From contig NZ_QULW01000005.1 of NCBI RefSeq assembly GCF_003481825.1, positions 1 to 64,000 on the forward strand: DNA of 64,000 nucleotides, in the 5' to 3' direction. Position 1 is the stretch's first letter; every line of letters begins with the position of its first letter. Made by a program: the position numbers and the translations under genes. The DNA comes from Clostridium sp. OM02-18AC. GTDB taxonomy: Bacteria > Bacillota > Clostridia > Lachnospirales > Lachnospiraceae. Shown here piece after piece: positions 26,537 to 33,885 of the stretch. The notes under the pieces are model-generated. The model had not been told where the DNA came from and did no database searches. It saw only the letters and a program-made list of their open reading frames with translations.

Positions 26537-26567
26537 AAAAAAAGGAGTTTTGCCTGAGCAAAACTCC
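26537..26567 (-). terminator. Terminator or leader hairpin ahead of asnA
   Basis: On the minus strand GGAGTTTTGC/GCAAAACTCC (plus 26544-26553 and 26558-26567, loop 4 nt) is followed by seven U (26537-26543). It lies 82 nt beyond the ATPase stop and 33 nt before the asnA start. It may end the ATPase transcript or act as an attenuator for asnA. A possible promoter, TTGTGA-17-TACCAT (plus 26603-26608 and 26580-26585), lies just upstream. Confidence 0.75.
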
Positions 26568-26648
26568 GCATGATACTTAATGGTAGCATTTTTGGAATAA
26601 AATCACAAGTATTTTCTTATTTTATAGCAGTTTATTCAATTTCGAGAA

Positions 26649-27704
26649 TCATATTGTTTCGATGTAAGACTCTGTAATATTTTTAAATCTTGGCAGTGCC
26701 AGTGCAACATAGCCATATTCTGGTGCAATGCACACCCCTTTGTTGATCAGGCGTTCCCGGTATTTGGAAAAGGTAGTGCCTTTCATTTCCAGCTTATCGC
26801 AAAGCTCTTTTACTTTTATTTTTGTACCCTGTTCTGGCATGGCCGAGACAATCTGTTTTTCCAGTGGAGATAAACTGCTCCAGATTTTCCGGTAAACAAA
26901 GTCTTCCAGAAGACCGTCCAGTTCCTTTAGAATCCAGTCAAGTGGTTTTTCATCGTGATACTCCCAGTATAGCATGCCAAGCGCCTGAAAAGCGAAAGCA
27001 TAGCCCATGGTGATATTAGCCAGTTGCCGGGCTTTTTCGTCATCAATCTGGAAGATATTCTGATATTCGTTTTTGATCTGATTGATGCCTAACGGACCAA
27101 GAATGATCTTGGGAGCACGAAGCAAAAAGGTCAGAACCGGGTCATTCTGGATTTCGTAAATGTTTTCATAGAGTCCTGTCATGATCAGGAATACCGGATA
27201 GTTTTTTCGGATAAAGATCTGGAACTGACTGGCGAAGATTCGTATATTTTCGTTTGCGACAGCCTCGTCGATGGTGATCAGTACCTTTTTTCCTTTTTTA
27301 TTGAGTCTGTCCAGAAGCGTTTCGATTTTGCTCACGCTGTCCCGCTCTTCTGTAATTCCATTGTATCCGATTCCGAAGCCTGCGACAGAAATCTCGAATC
27401 CTTTTTCAAAAATGTTTGGAATCTGCTTGCTGGCATCGAGCAGACGCATGGCAAACTCCTGCAGCAGAGGCTGGGTGGCATTCAGGTCGACTACGACCCA
27501 TTCGTCAGAGTTCCGCAGCTGATTGGAAACAGAAGTCATAAGCACCGTTTTCCCGCTTCCGCGGATACCGCTGATCAGATAAGTCTGGCTGATCGGGTTA
27601 TCTGCCTCAAAGGTGGAAAGGATATTATCGGTGCTTTCATAACGGTTAATGTATTTGATTGGCTGTTTTCCGAATGTGAGGGTGAAGGGATTGTCTCGTT
27701 TCAT
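26649..27704 (-). CDS. AAA-type ATPase with C-terminal winged helix, function unknown
   Basis: 351 residues. Walker A GIRGSGKT at about 46-53, Walker B-like VLITIDEA near 143-150, and a C-terminal part (about 275-345) that looks like a winged helix (KVKELCDKLEMKGTTFSKYRERLINKG). This build is shared by STAND-like and Orc/Cdc6-like prokaryotic ATPases. Such solitary genes are common in Lachnospiraceae, with no assigned role. AGGAGG precedes the ATG. Its 165-nt leader contains a phased repeat array (27798-27865), unusual for a housekeeping gene and suggestive of self-regulation by the protein's own DNA-binding domain. Confidence 0.7.
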   Translation of the reverse strand: MKRDNPFTLTFGKQPIKYINRYESTDNILSTFEADNPISQTYLISGIRGSGKTVLMTSVSNQLRNSDEWVVVDLNATQPLLQEFAMRLLDASKQIPNIFEKGFEISVAGFGIGYNGITEERDSVSKIETLLDRLNKKGKKVLITIDEAVANENIRIFASQFQIFIRKNYPVFLIMTGLYENIYEIQNDPVLTFLLRAPKIILGPLGINQIKNEYQNIFQIDDEKARQLANITMGYAFAFQALGMLYWEYHDEKPLDWILKELDGLLEDFVYRKIWSSLSPLEKQIVSAMPEQGTKIKVKELCDKLEMKGTTFSKYRERLINKGVCIAPEYGYVALALPRFKNITESYIETI

Positions 27705-27797
27705 ATGAGCCTCCTAAATCTGGACATGCATGCTCAGCAGTGAGTCTGCATATATGTGTGAACGTACTGCAGCTATCTGCTTGCAGTTTGGCATAAA

Positions 27798-27876
27798 TGG
27801 ATAACTGTTCATAACTTTGGATAACTTATATACTGATGGATAACTATTCATAACTCTGGATAACTTTATGATATGA
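27798..27876 (-). repeat. 10-bp phased ATAACT array in the ATPase leader
   Basis: Two 39-40-bp direct repeats (27798-27836 and 27837-27876). TGGATAACT occurs at 27798, 27818, 27837 and 27857, and TTCATAACT at 27808 and 27847, so a shared ATAACT core recurs every 10 bp, i.e. on one face of the helix. Read on the minus strand the core is AGTTATCCA, which resembles part of a DnaA box (TTATCCACA) but lacks the final CA. Confidence 0.8.
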
Positions 27877-27904
27877 TATTAACATTTGTATTATTTTATG
27901 TCAA
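27876..27904 (-). promoter_or_regulatory. Promoter of the ATPase gene
   Basis: On the minus strand: TTGACA (plus 27899-27904), 17 bp, TAATAT (plus 27876-27881). The start would be near 27869, which places the phased array from the start site onward. Confidence 0.7.
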
Positions 27905-27921
27905 GAAACTCCTATGAACAC

Positions 27922-27963
27922 AAAAAAATAGGAGCCGCTTTTCCCCCACAGAAAGCAGCTCCT
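27922..27963 (-). terminator. Terminator of the small transcript
   Basis: On the minus strand a 12-bp stem (plus 27952-27963 with 27930-27941, one G-U pair) is followed by A and seven U (27922-27928). Confidence 0.88.
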
Positions 27964-27981
27964 GGTCACGATCAAAAACCG

Positions 27982-28056
27982 TTACACAATACAGTCTTCG
28001 CTTGGTATCCCCATACCAGTTAAGAAAATAAAAGGCGCCGGAGTGATGGCGCTCAT
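27982..28056 (-). CDS. Possible 24-residue peptide in the small transcript
   Basis: The frame starts with ATG 12 nt after the predicted transcription start and ends in TAA before the terminator. The peptide starts MSAITPAPF, has a hydrophobic middle and ends in a polar PSEDCIV tail. The ribosome site is poor (AAGAAAG, leader only about 11 nt), so translation is uncertain and the frame may be incidental to a small RNA. I do not recognise the peptide. Confidence 0.3.
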   Translation of the reverse strand: MSAITPAPFIFLTGMGIPSEDCIV

Positions 28057-28074
28057 GTCTTTCTTACAAAACAC

Positions 28075-28121
28075 ACTATATCATTGTTTTGTGGTAGCGT
28101 CAAGGAAAATTGTGCAATTTT
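28075..28121 (-). promoter_or_regulatory. Promoter of the small transcript, with upstream palindrome
   Basis: On the minus strand: TTGACG (plus 28098-28103), 17 bp, TATAGT (plus 28075-28080). Directly upstream of the -35 lies the palindrome AAAATTG-TG-CAATTTT (28106-28121). A second ATTGTGCA follows at 28128-28135. This suggests control by an activator or repressor dimer. Confidence 0.7.
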
Positions 28122-28292
28122 AAGAAGATTGTGCACTTTGGAGAGGGAAAACTGCTCAAATTGTATACACGTGTCCGCTATGCAAAGATGTTCGTGTGCA
28201 TCTTAAAGAAAAACAAAAAATGTGACAGAAAAACTTTTTTTTAGGGCTTGAAACAGGAAATTCTTTGTGCAAGTTTCATGAGGCAGCGCCGG

Positions 28293-28321
28293 GTATAAGA
28301 CAGGGGAATTCTGACATACTA
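28293..28321 (+). promoter_or_regulatory. Sigma-G/F-like promoter of the germination gene
   Basis: GTATA (28293-28297), 17 bp, CATACTA (28315-28321). The -10 matches the forespore sigma-G consensus CATNNTA exactly and the -35 fits GNATR. This agrees with the product of the following gene. Confidence 0.6.
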
Positions 28322-28418
28322 TACGGAAAATGGAATGATTCTATGCGTATTTCAGATATGCCATATGAGAAACAGAAAGAACGGAACGTGTTTCTTGAAA
28401 GAAAGGAGGAACTGCAGC

Positions 28419-29852
28419 ATGCAGTTTTCAAAAAATCTGTCAGAAAATCTGGAACATTTAAAACAGACGCTGAGCCTGGAAAAGAATTTCGATGTAGTTT
28501 ACCGGGCGATCACGATCGGAGAAAAGCAGGCGTGTCTGCTTTTTGTGGATGGGCTGACCAAGGATGAGGTCCTTTTAAAGGTATTACAGGCGTGGTGGAG
28601 CATTAAGCCGGAGAATATGCCAAAAGACGCGCACGGTTTTTCCAAAAAATATATGCCTTATGGAGAAGTAAGCCTGGTCGACAACGAAAAGGACATGATC
28701 GTACAGCTGCTGAGCGGAATCACGGCGGTTCTGGTTGACGGGTACGACAAATGCCTGATGCTGGACTGCCGTACTTACCCGGCGCGCGGTGTGGAGGAAC
28801 CGGAAAAAGACAAGGTTCTGCGCGGCTCCCGGGACGGTTTTGTGGAGACGCTGATCTTTAATACGGCGCTGATCCGCCGCCGGATCCGGGACCCGAAGCT
28901 GATCATGGAGATCCTGACAGCCGGAAACAGTTCCCACACGGACATTGCGGTCTGCTATATGGATGGACGCGTCGATGAAGAGCTTTTAAATAAGATCCGG
29001 AACCGCATCCAAAACCTGCGGGTGGATGCGCTGACGATGAACCAGGAGAGTCTGGCGGAGGGGATTTTCCCTCATAAATGGTTTAACCCGTTTCCGAAAT
29101 TCAAGTTTTCGGAGCGCCCGGACACTGCGGCAGCGTGTATTCTGGAAGGAAATATCGTCATTCTGGTGGACAACTCTCCGGCGGCTATGGTGCTGCCATC
29201 CTCCGTGTTTGACATTATTGAGGAAGCAGATGATTACTATTTTCCACCTGTGACGGGGACGTATCTGCGGCTGTCCCGTATGGCAACAGCAGTATTATGT
29301 CTTTTACTGACGCCAACCTGGCTTCTTGCCATGATGCATGCGGATGCACTGCCGCAGTGGCTGGCCTTTACCAAGCTTTCGGATGTGACTTATGTGCCGC
29401 TGATCTTTCAGCTTTTGATCCTGGAATTTGCGATTGACGGTCTGCGTCTGGCGGCGATCAACACGCCAAATATGCTGACAACGCCGCTCAGCGTCATTGC
29501 GGGCATCGTACTGGGAGAATATTCGGTGAAATCCGGCTGGTTCAACTCGGAGACTATGCTGTATATGGCATTTGTGACGATTGCAAATTACAGCCAGTCG
29601 AGCTTTGAACTGGGATATGCACTGAAATTTATGCGGATCATCATGCTGTTGTTTACCGCGGTGTTTGACGTGTGGGGTTATGTGATCGGCTTTGTGATCT
29701 CCGTCTGTGCGATTGTGTTTAACAAGACGATTGCCGGAAAGAGTTATATCTACCCAATCATTCCGTTCAGCTGGAAGGAATTAAAAAAGCGGTTCTTCCG
29801 CGGACGGCTTCCGGTAATACCGGAAAGCCAGAACGCGGATGAGAACCGCTGA
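28419..29852 (+). CDS. GerA-family spore germination protein, SpoVAF-like
   Basis: 477 residues from the ATG at 28419 (AAGGAGG at 28403-28409, 9-nt spacing); upstream in-frame ATGs lack ribosome sites. A soluble N-terminal domain of about 280 residues, with the family stretches DCRTYPARGVEEPEKDKVLRGSRDGFVE, is followed by about five membrane helices. This is the A-subunit type of germinant receptors. No B or C subunit genes follow, so it resembles the stand-alone SpoVAF more than a GerAA receptor subunit. It would act in the inner spore membrane during germination. A forespore-type promoter lies upstream. Confidence 0.85.
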   Translation: MQFSKNLSENLEHLKQTLSLEKNFDVVYRAITIGEKQACLLFVDGLTKDEVLLKVLQAWWSIKPENMPKDAHGFSKKYMPYGEVSLVDNEKDMIVQLLSGITAVLVDGYDKCLMLDCRTYPARGVEEPEKDKVLRGSRDGFVETLIFNTALIRRRIRDPKLIMEILTAGNSSHTDIAVCYMDGRVDEELLNKIRNRIQNLRVDALTMNQESLAEGIFPHKWFNPFPKFKFSERPDTAAACILEGNIVILVDNSPAAMVLPSSVFDIIEEADDYYFPPVTGTYLRLSRMATAVLCLLLTPTWLLAMMHADALPQWLAFTKLSDVTYVPLIFQLLILEFAIDGLRLAAINTPNMLTTPLSVIAGIVLGEYSVKSGWFNSETMLYMAFVTIANYSQSSFELGYALKFMRIIMLLFTAVFDVWGYVIGFVISVCAIVFNKTIAGKSYIYPIIPFSWKELKKRFFRGRLPVIPESQNADENR

Positions 29853-29858
29853 TGGTTC

Positions 29859-30896
29859 TTATGCTTTCCACTTCGTTGTATACAGAATATCCCGGTTGAT
29901 GGTGCTGTAAAGCATTTCCCTTACCATATCCGGGTCGTGGGTCTGTCCAAGGATCCACATGAGTTTGGTGACGGTAGCTTCCAGGGTCATGTCGTAAGCT
30001 TCCAGGAGACCAAACTCTTTTTTGATGGTTTTGCCGATTTCGTAGACGGACATGTTGCTTCCCTCGTTGGTGACCTGCGTTGTCATGATGACAAACTTGC
30101 CGGCATTGACCCAGCGCTCGATCGCCCGGTGGAAACTGTCATCTTCATAGGAAGGAATACCGCCCACACCAAAGGATTCAATGATAACAGCATCGTAGTG
30201 TTTGAACAGATAGTCCAAGATGCTGCCGTTCATGGACGGGATCAGTTTTAACAGAGTCACCTTGCTGTCCAGCTTGTGATAGAAGGTGACTTCCTCGGTC
30301 AGACGGTCTTTATCGTCGAGATAGAAGATAATGTGGTTGTCCTGGATCGTAGCAATATAAGGAAAGTTAATGCTGGAAAAGGCATTGTAGCTTTTGGTGC
30401 GTTCCTTTTTGCCGCGGGTACCGGCAATGACTTTACCGTCAAAGACAATGTTGACACCGTGTGCTTTATCGCAGCTGGCAAAGAGAAAACTGTCGCTTAA
30501 GTTGGTCTTTGCATCGGTGATCTCCAGATCGATCGGTTTTTGCGCGCCGGTAATAACGATCGGTTTCGGTGAATTCTGGATCAGGTAGGAGAGCGCAGAT
30601 GCGGTGTAAGCCATGGTGTCGGTGCCGTGGCAGACCACAAAGCCATCGAACTGATCGTAGTACTTTTCAATGGTAGAAGAAATTAACAGCCAGTGTTTTG
30701 GCTGGATATTGGTGCTGTCGATGTTGATGACCTGCATGGCGGTCACTTCACAAAATTCTTTTACGTCCGGGACATAGCCGAGGAGTTCTTCTGATGTAAT
30801 CAGTGGCTTTAAGCCATCCTCACTGCGCTTGGAGGCGATGGTGCCGCCGGTGGCGATCATAAGGATACGTTTCAGGTTCTTCTTTGGGGTTTTCAT
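29859..30896 (-). CDS. ansA: L-asparaginase (type I, cytoplasmic)
   Basis: 345 residues, no signal peptide. The first catalytic motif IATGGTIAS lies at residues 13-21 and the second, VVCHGTDTMAYTASAL, near 87. It hydrolyses asparagine to aspartate and ammonia. It converges with the germination gene, with only 6 bp between the two stop codons and no terminator in between, so the transcripts must overlap. Confidence 0.93.
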   Translation of the reverse strand: MKTPKKNLKRILMIATGGTIASKRSEDGLKPLITSEELLGYVPDVKEFCEVTAMQVINIDSTNIQPKHWLLISSTIEKYYDQFDGFVVCHGTDTMAYTASALSYLIQNSPKPIVITGAQKPIDLEITDAKTNLSDSFLFASCDKAHGVNIVFDGKVIAGTRGKKERTKSYNAFSSINFPYIATIQDNHIIFYLDDKDRLTEEVTFYHKLDSKVTLLKLIPSMNGSILDYLFKHYDAVIIESFGVGGIPSYEDDSFHRAIERWVNAGKFVIMTTQVTNEGSNMSVYEIGKTIKKEFGLLEAYDMTLEATVTKLMWILGQTHDPDMVREMLYSTINRDILYTTKWKA

Positions 30897-31050
30897 ATTT
30901 GGGTCTGGCCTCCTGTTGCAAAAAACTTGTGATCTTTGTCAATTCGTTCTATTATAATATTGTGCTGCAGCCCATGCATGGAGAAGCTGCAACGGATTTG
31001 AACAATAACAATATTATAGCATTTTGCAAAAAGAAAGGAAATAAAAAATT

Positions 31051-31230
31051 ATGGCAGCAATTCCAAAAGATCCGGTTATGTTGATGAGCTTTTTAAACAC
31101 CCAATTGCGGGACAATTATGACAGCCTGAACGAACTGTGCGCGGTTTACGATTTGAGCCAAGAGGAAATCAGCAGTAAACTGGATGCGATTGATTATCAT
31201 TACGATCCACAAAAGAATCAGTTTGTGTGA
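31051..31230 (+). CDS. DUF4250 family small protein
   Basis: 59 residues: it begins MAAIPKDPVMLMSFLN, continues LRDNYDSLNELC and ends YHYDPQKNQFV. This is the pattern of DUF4250, a short clostridial family of unknown function. AAAGAAAGGAAA precedes the ATG. The last 62 bp overlap the end of the LysR gene on the other strand. An inverted repeat (TATAATATTGT near 30953-30963 with ACAATATTATA near 31009-31019) lies in its upstream region. Confidence 0.85.
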   Translation: MAAIPKDPVMLMSFLNTQLRDNYDSLNELCAVYDLSQEEISSKLDAIDYHYDPQKNQFV

Positions 31231-32161
31231 GTCCTCTTAAGTGTTCCGGCAGTTTGCCGCGCATATAATCGGTGCCAAGAGCAATAAAATATTTTTCCGG
31301 GCGTGTGAAATAGCATCCTTTTAAGAAGGCAACACTGCGGGACCAACGCTGATTTGGGGCCACGGTGAAGTAAGCAATCGGTGCAGAACCGTCTACATAG
31401 GATTGCGGGAAAAAGGCGGGAGCGATCTGTTCTTTTACCATATTGATCACGGTGTGGGTGCTTACAGACTCAAATAAAACATTCGGGTGAAAACCTGCAT
31501 GGGCGAAGGCATGGTCGATCATGTCGCGCATGCGGGTTTCTTTGCTTAAAAGGATGAAACTATCATTTTTGAGTAATGTTAAGTCAATCAGCGGAAGCGT
31601 TTCATGGCTGTTTTTTCCGGCAAGGTGTGCCAGCGGATGGTTGATAGGCAGCCCGAGAACCATGTGCTCGGTATCCATGTCGAGATAATCCAGGTCCGGA
31701 TGTTTCATTTCTTCTACATAGGTCAGAAAAGCAAAGTTCACTTCGTTTTTCAGAACCAGCTGTTCCATTTTTTTCACGCGTTCTTCGCGGATTCGGAATG
31801 TGATATTTGGATATTGCCGGTGAAAAACAGGATAGATCTTAGAAAACATGGCAGCACCGGTTTCGGGCGTATATGCAACAGCAATCTCTCCAAGGTTTTC
31901 TCCGGAAATATCGGAAATGATTTTATAGGTTTCTTTTTTCATATCGACCATCTTGTGGGCGGTTGTAAGGTAAATGCGCCCGGCGAAGGTCGGGATCATG
32001 CTGTGCTTGCGCCGCTCAAAAAGTGGCGTGCCGAGTTCTTTTTCCAATTTTAATAACTGCTGGTTCAGTGCTGACTGGGTCAGAAAAAGCTTTTCCGCAG
32101 CTCTGGAAATACTTTGTTCCTGCTCGATGGCGATCATATTTTCAATCTGTTTTAAATCCAT
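31169..32161 (-). CDS. LysR-family regulator of the tripartite transporter operon
   Basis: 330 residues, slightly longer than usual (about 300). An N-terminal winged helix (SISRAAEKLFLTQSALNQQLLKLE) is joined to an effector-binding domain. It is divergent from tctC with 166 bp between, so it probably controls the tctCBA operon. About 20 residues at the C-terminus are encoded opposite the DUF4250 gene and look like an unconserved tail. Confidence 0.85.
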   Translation of the reverse strand: MDLKQIENMIAIEQEQSISRAAEKLFLTQSALNQQLLKLEKELGTPLFERRKHSMIPTFAGRIYLTTAHKMVDMKKETYKIISDISGENLGEIAVAYTPETGAAMFSKIYPVFHRQYPNITFRIREERVKKMEQLVLKNEVNFAFLTYVEEMKHPDLDYLDMDTEHMVLGLPINHPLAHLAGKNSHETLPLIDLTLLKNDSFILLSKETRMRDMIDHAFAHAGFHPNVLFESVSTHTVINMVKEQIAPAFFPQSYVDGSAPIAYFTVAPNQRWSRSVAFLKGCYFTRPEKYFIALGTDYMRGKLPEHLRGLTQTDSFVDRNDNQSHPVYC

Positions 32162-32185
32162 AATAAATCCCCCTTTGATATACCT

Positions 32186-32251
32186 CTTAATTGAACTAAG
32201 AAAAAATATAAAATATGATAAGTTGAATTAAGATGACAAAAGAAGTATAAT
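32186..32251 (+). promoter_or_regulatory. tctC promoter with LysR-type inverted repeat
   Basis: CTTAATTGAACT (32186-32197) and AGTTGAATTAAG (32221-32232) form an inverted repeat (11 of 12 matching) with a 23-bp gap. The right arm contains the -35 TTGAAT (32223-32228), followed after 17 bp by TATAAT (32246-32251). Confidence 0.7.
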
Positions 32252-32327
32252 CAAAATATCCAAAAAAAACAAGCATATCGATAAAAATATGTAAGTTTTT
32301 AAAACAAGCGAGAAGGAGAAATGGGTT

Positions 32328-33320
32328 ATGAAAAAACAGTTATTAAGTGTGATGCTGGCAGGGGTTATGGCAATGACAGCTCTGACTGGTTGCGGCGGCA
32401 GCTCTTCAGGAAGTGGTCTTCCGAAGAACATTGAGTTACAGGTTCCGGCAAAAGCAGGCGGCGGTACCGACGTAGTTGCAAGAGCAATCGCTACCCAGGT
32501 AGCAAAAGATTCCGGAAGCAACTTAACCGTTCAGAACAATACAGATGGAAGCGGCGTAGTAGCAATGGAGAAGATCCGTACTGCAAAACCGGATGCAAGC
32601 TCCCTGTTATTCTTCCATACAACCATGTTAATTAAATCTGCAACGGGTGTATATGACCACAATGCAGTAGATGATTTCACCGTAATCGCAGTAGGTGAGG
32701 GCACCGAGAAGACCGGATATGCATTAGTAGTACCGGGTGATTCTCCTTACAACACCACCGATGATCTGGTAGAGGCAGCAAAGGCAGCTCCGGGAAGCGT
32801 TCTTTTAGGTGTTGAGACCGGCGGCAGCTCCCACATCATGTCTGGTCTGTTCGCACAGGCAGCAGGAATCGAGGTAAAATATGTAGAAGCAGGTTCCGAT
32901 ACCGAGAAACTGACTGCACTGGTTGGCGGCAGCATTACCGCAGCATTTGTAAACCAGAACCAGGCAAAACAGTATGTTGAGTCCGGTAAGGCAAAAGCAC
33001 TTGCTTGCTTCTCTGTTGATGAGAACGGCGGCGAGAGCACCATTCTTCCGGGTGTTACCAGCCTGGTAGATCAGGGTTATGACTGCACATTCTCTACTCT
33101 GTTCCTGGTACTTGGACCGAAGGATATGAAAGCAGAGACCGTTACCGCTTTACATGATTACTTTGAGAGCGCTGTAGTAAATAAGGATGTACAGGATGTA
33201 TTAAAACCTGCAGGATTTGATATGACTTTCTTCAGCCAGGAAGAGGGCATGAAGAAACTGACCGCTCAGAGAGATTCTTTAAACAGCGTTGTTGAGATGC
33301 TTGGTCTGAAACAGAAATAA
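32328..33320 (+). CDS. tctC: Tripartite tricarboxylate transporter, solute-binding protein
   Basis: 330 residues. A lipoprotein signal with lipobox LTGC ends near residue 22. The mature protein shows the TctC/Bug family pattern: AKAGGGTDVVARAIA near 45-60 and NNTDGSGVVAMEKI. It captures a carboxylate outside the membrane and hands it to TctAB. The substrate could be citrate, tartrate or another organic acid. Codon use (GTA, GCA, ACC) suggests high expression. An intercistronic hairpin follows. Confidence 0.9.
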   Translation: MKKQLLSVMLAGVMAMTALTGCGGSSSGSGLPKNIELQVPAKAGGGTDVVARAIATQVAKDSGSNLTVQNNTDGSGVVAMEKIRTAKPDASSLLFFHTTMLIKSATGVYDHNAVDDFTVIAVGEGTEKTGYALVVPGDSPYNTTDDLVEAAKAAPGSVLLGVETGGSSHIMSGLFAQAAGIEVKYVEAGSDTEKLTALVGGSITAAFVNQNQAKQYVESGKAKALACFSVDENGGESTILPGVTSLVDQGYDCTFSTLFLVLGPKDMKAETVTALHDYFESAVVNKDVQDVLKPAGFDMTFFSQEEGMKKLTAQRDSLNSVVEMLGLKQK

Positions 33321-33346
33321 TATTGCAGCAGTAGATGCAGGCAAAA

Positions 33347-33370
33347 TGGGGCTGCCGCAGGGCAGCCCCA
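33347..33370 (+). promoter_or_regulatory. Intercistronic hairpin between tctC and tctB
   Basis: A perfect 10-bp GC-rich stem (TGGGGCTGCC with GGCAGCCCCA) with a 4-nt loop. There is no T-run. Such stems protect the upstream message and would yield more binding protein than membrane subunits. Confidence 0.7.
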
Positions 33371-33407
33371 TTCGTTTCAAGATATGAAGAAAGGAAATGA
33401 GGTTTCT

Positions 33408-33872
33408 ATGAAGTTAAAGAGAGATCAGGTTGCCGGCGCAGTGCTGGTAATCCTCGGAATCATCGTATTTGTGATGACGAATCAGCTTTCTGTTCCATTT
33501 ACCCTGTCTTACCCGGGACCGAAAGCGCTGCCGATGATCGCAGCATTTGGTTTTGTTGTTTGCGGCGCCGGAGTATTTTTAGAGGGCTGCAAGGAAAAGC
33601 TGGAAGATGAAAAACCGTTTTTATCAAAGCAGGGTTGGATTAAGGCATTGGTTGCCATGGTTGTTTTAGCAGTTTATGTATTTGCTGCCAGCCTGATCGG
33701 TTATCTGATTACTACCCCGTTTGTTACCTATGGTCTGACTACATTGTTTGCGAAAGGCAGCAAGAGCACGGTAAAAGGAAGAGTGATTTATTCCGTACTA
33801 CTCACTGCAATTATCTATGTAGTTTACATCTACGTATTCGGACTCAGCCTGCCGAGCGGCGCGCTGTTTTAG
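33408..33872 (+). CDS. tctB: Tripartite tricarboxylate transporter, small membrane subunit
   Basis: 154 residues from the ATG at 33408, which has AAAGGAAATGAGG upstream; the ATG at 33384 has none. Four membrane helices, with the family's YPGPKALPMIAAFGFVVCG stretch after the first helix. It partners TctA in the membrane. It ends 13 nt before tctA. Confidence 0.88.
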   Translation: MKLKRDQVAGAVLVILGIIVFVMTNQLSVPFTLSYPGPKALPMIAAFGFVVCGAGVFLEGCKEKLEDEKPFLSKQGWIKALVAMVVLAVYVFAASLIGYLITTPFVTYGLTTLFAKGSKSTVKGRVIYSVLLTAIIYVVYIYVFGLSLPSGALF

Positions 33873-33885
33873 GAGGTAAGAATTT

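Larger units (their letters stand above)
27922..28068 (-). ncRNA. Candidate small RNA or short-peptide transcript of about 147 nt
   Basis: A strong promoter (28075-28103) starts near 28068 and a terminator ends at about 27922. In between the RNA can form a GCGCC/GGCGC hairpin, a TGGTAT-GGGG-ATACCA hairpin (28004-28019) and the terminator stem. It also contains a 24-codon reading frame (27982-28056). I do not recognise it as a known RNA family. Promoter, compact structure and terminator together make transcription likely. Confidence 0.65.

Noticed and set aside
26505..26648. T-box (asparagine) upstream of asnA
   Set aside because: The space is too short and the T-box core AGGGTGGNACCGCG is absent.
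27798..27876. Repeat array as a CRISPR
   Set aside because: Only two direct 39-40-bp units without spacers, made of a phased 10-bp core, and no cas genes nearby.
27782..27880. Chromosomal or plasmid replication origin
   Set aside because: The TTATCCA cores lack the full DnaA box, no AT-rich unwinding element with replication genes is near, and the array fits a promoter-linked operator better.
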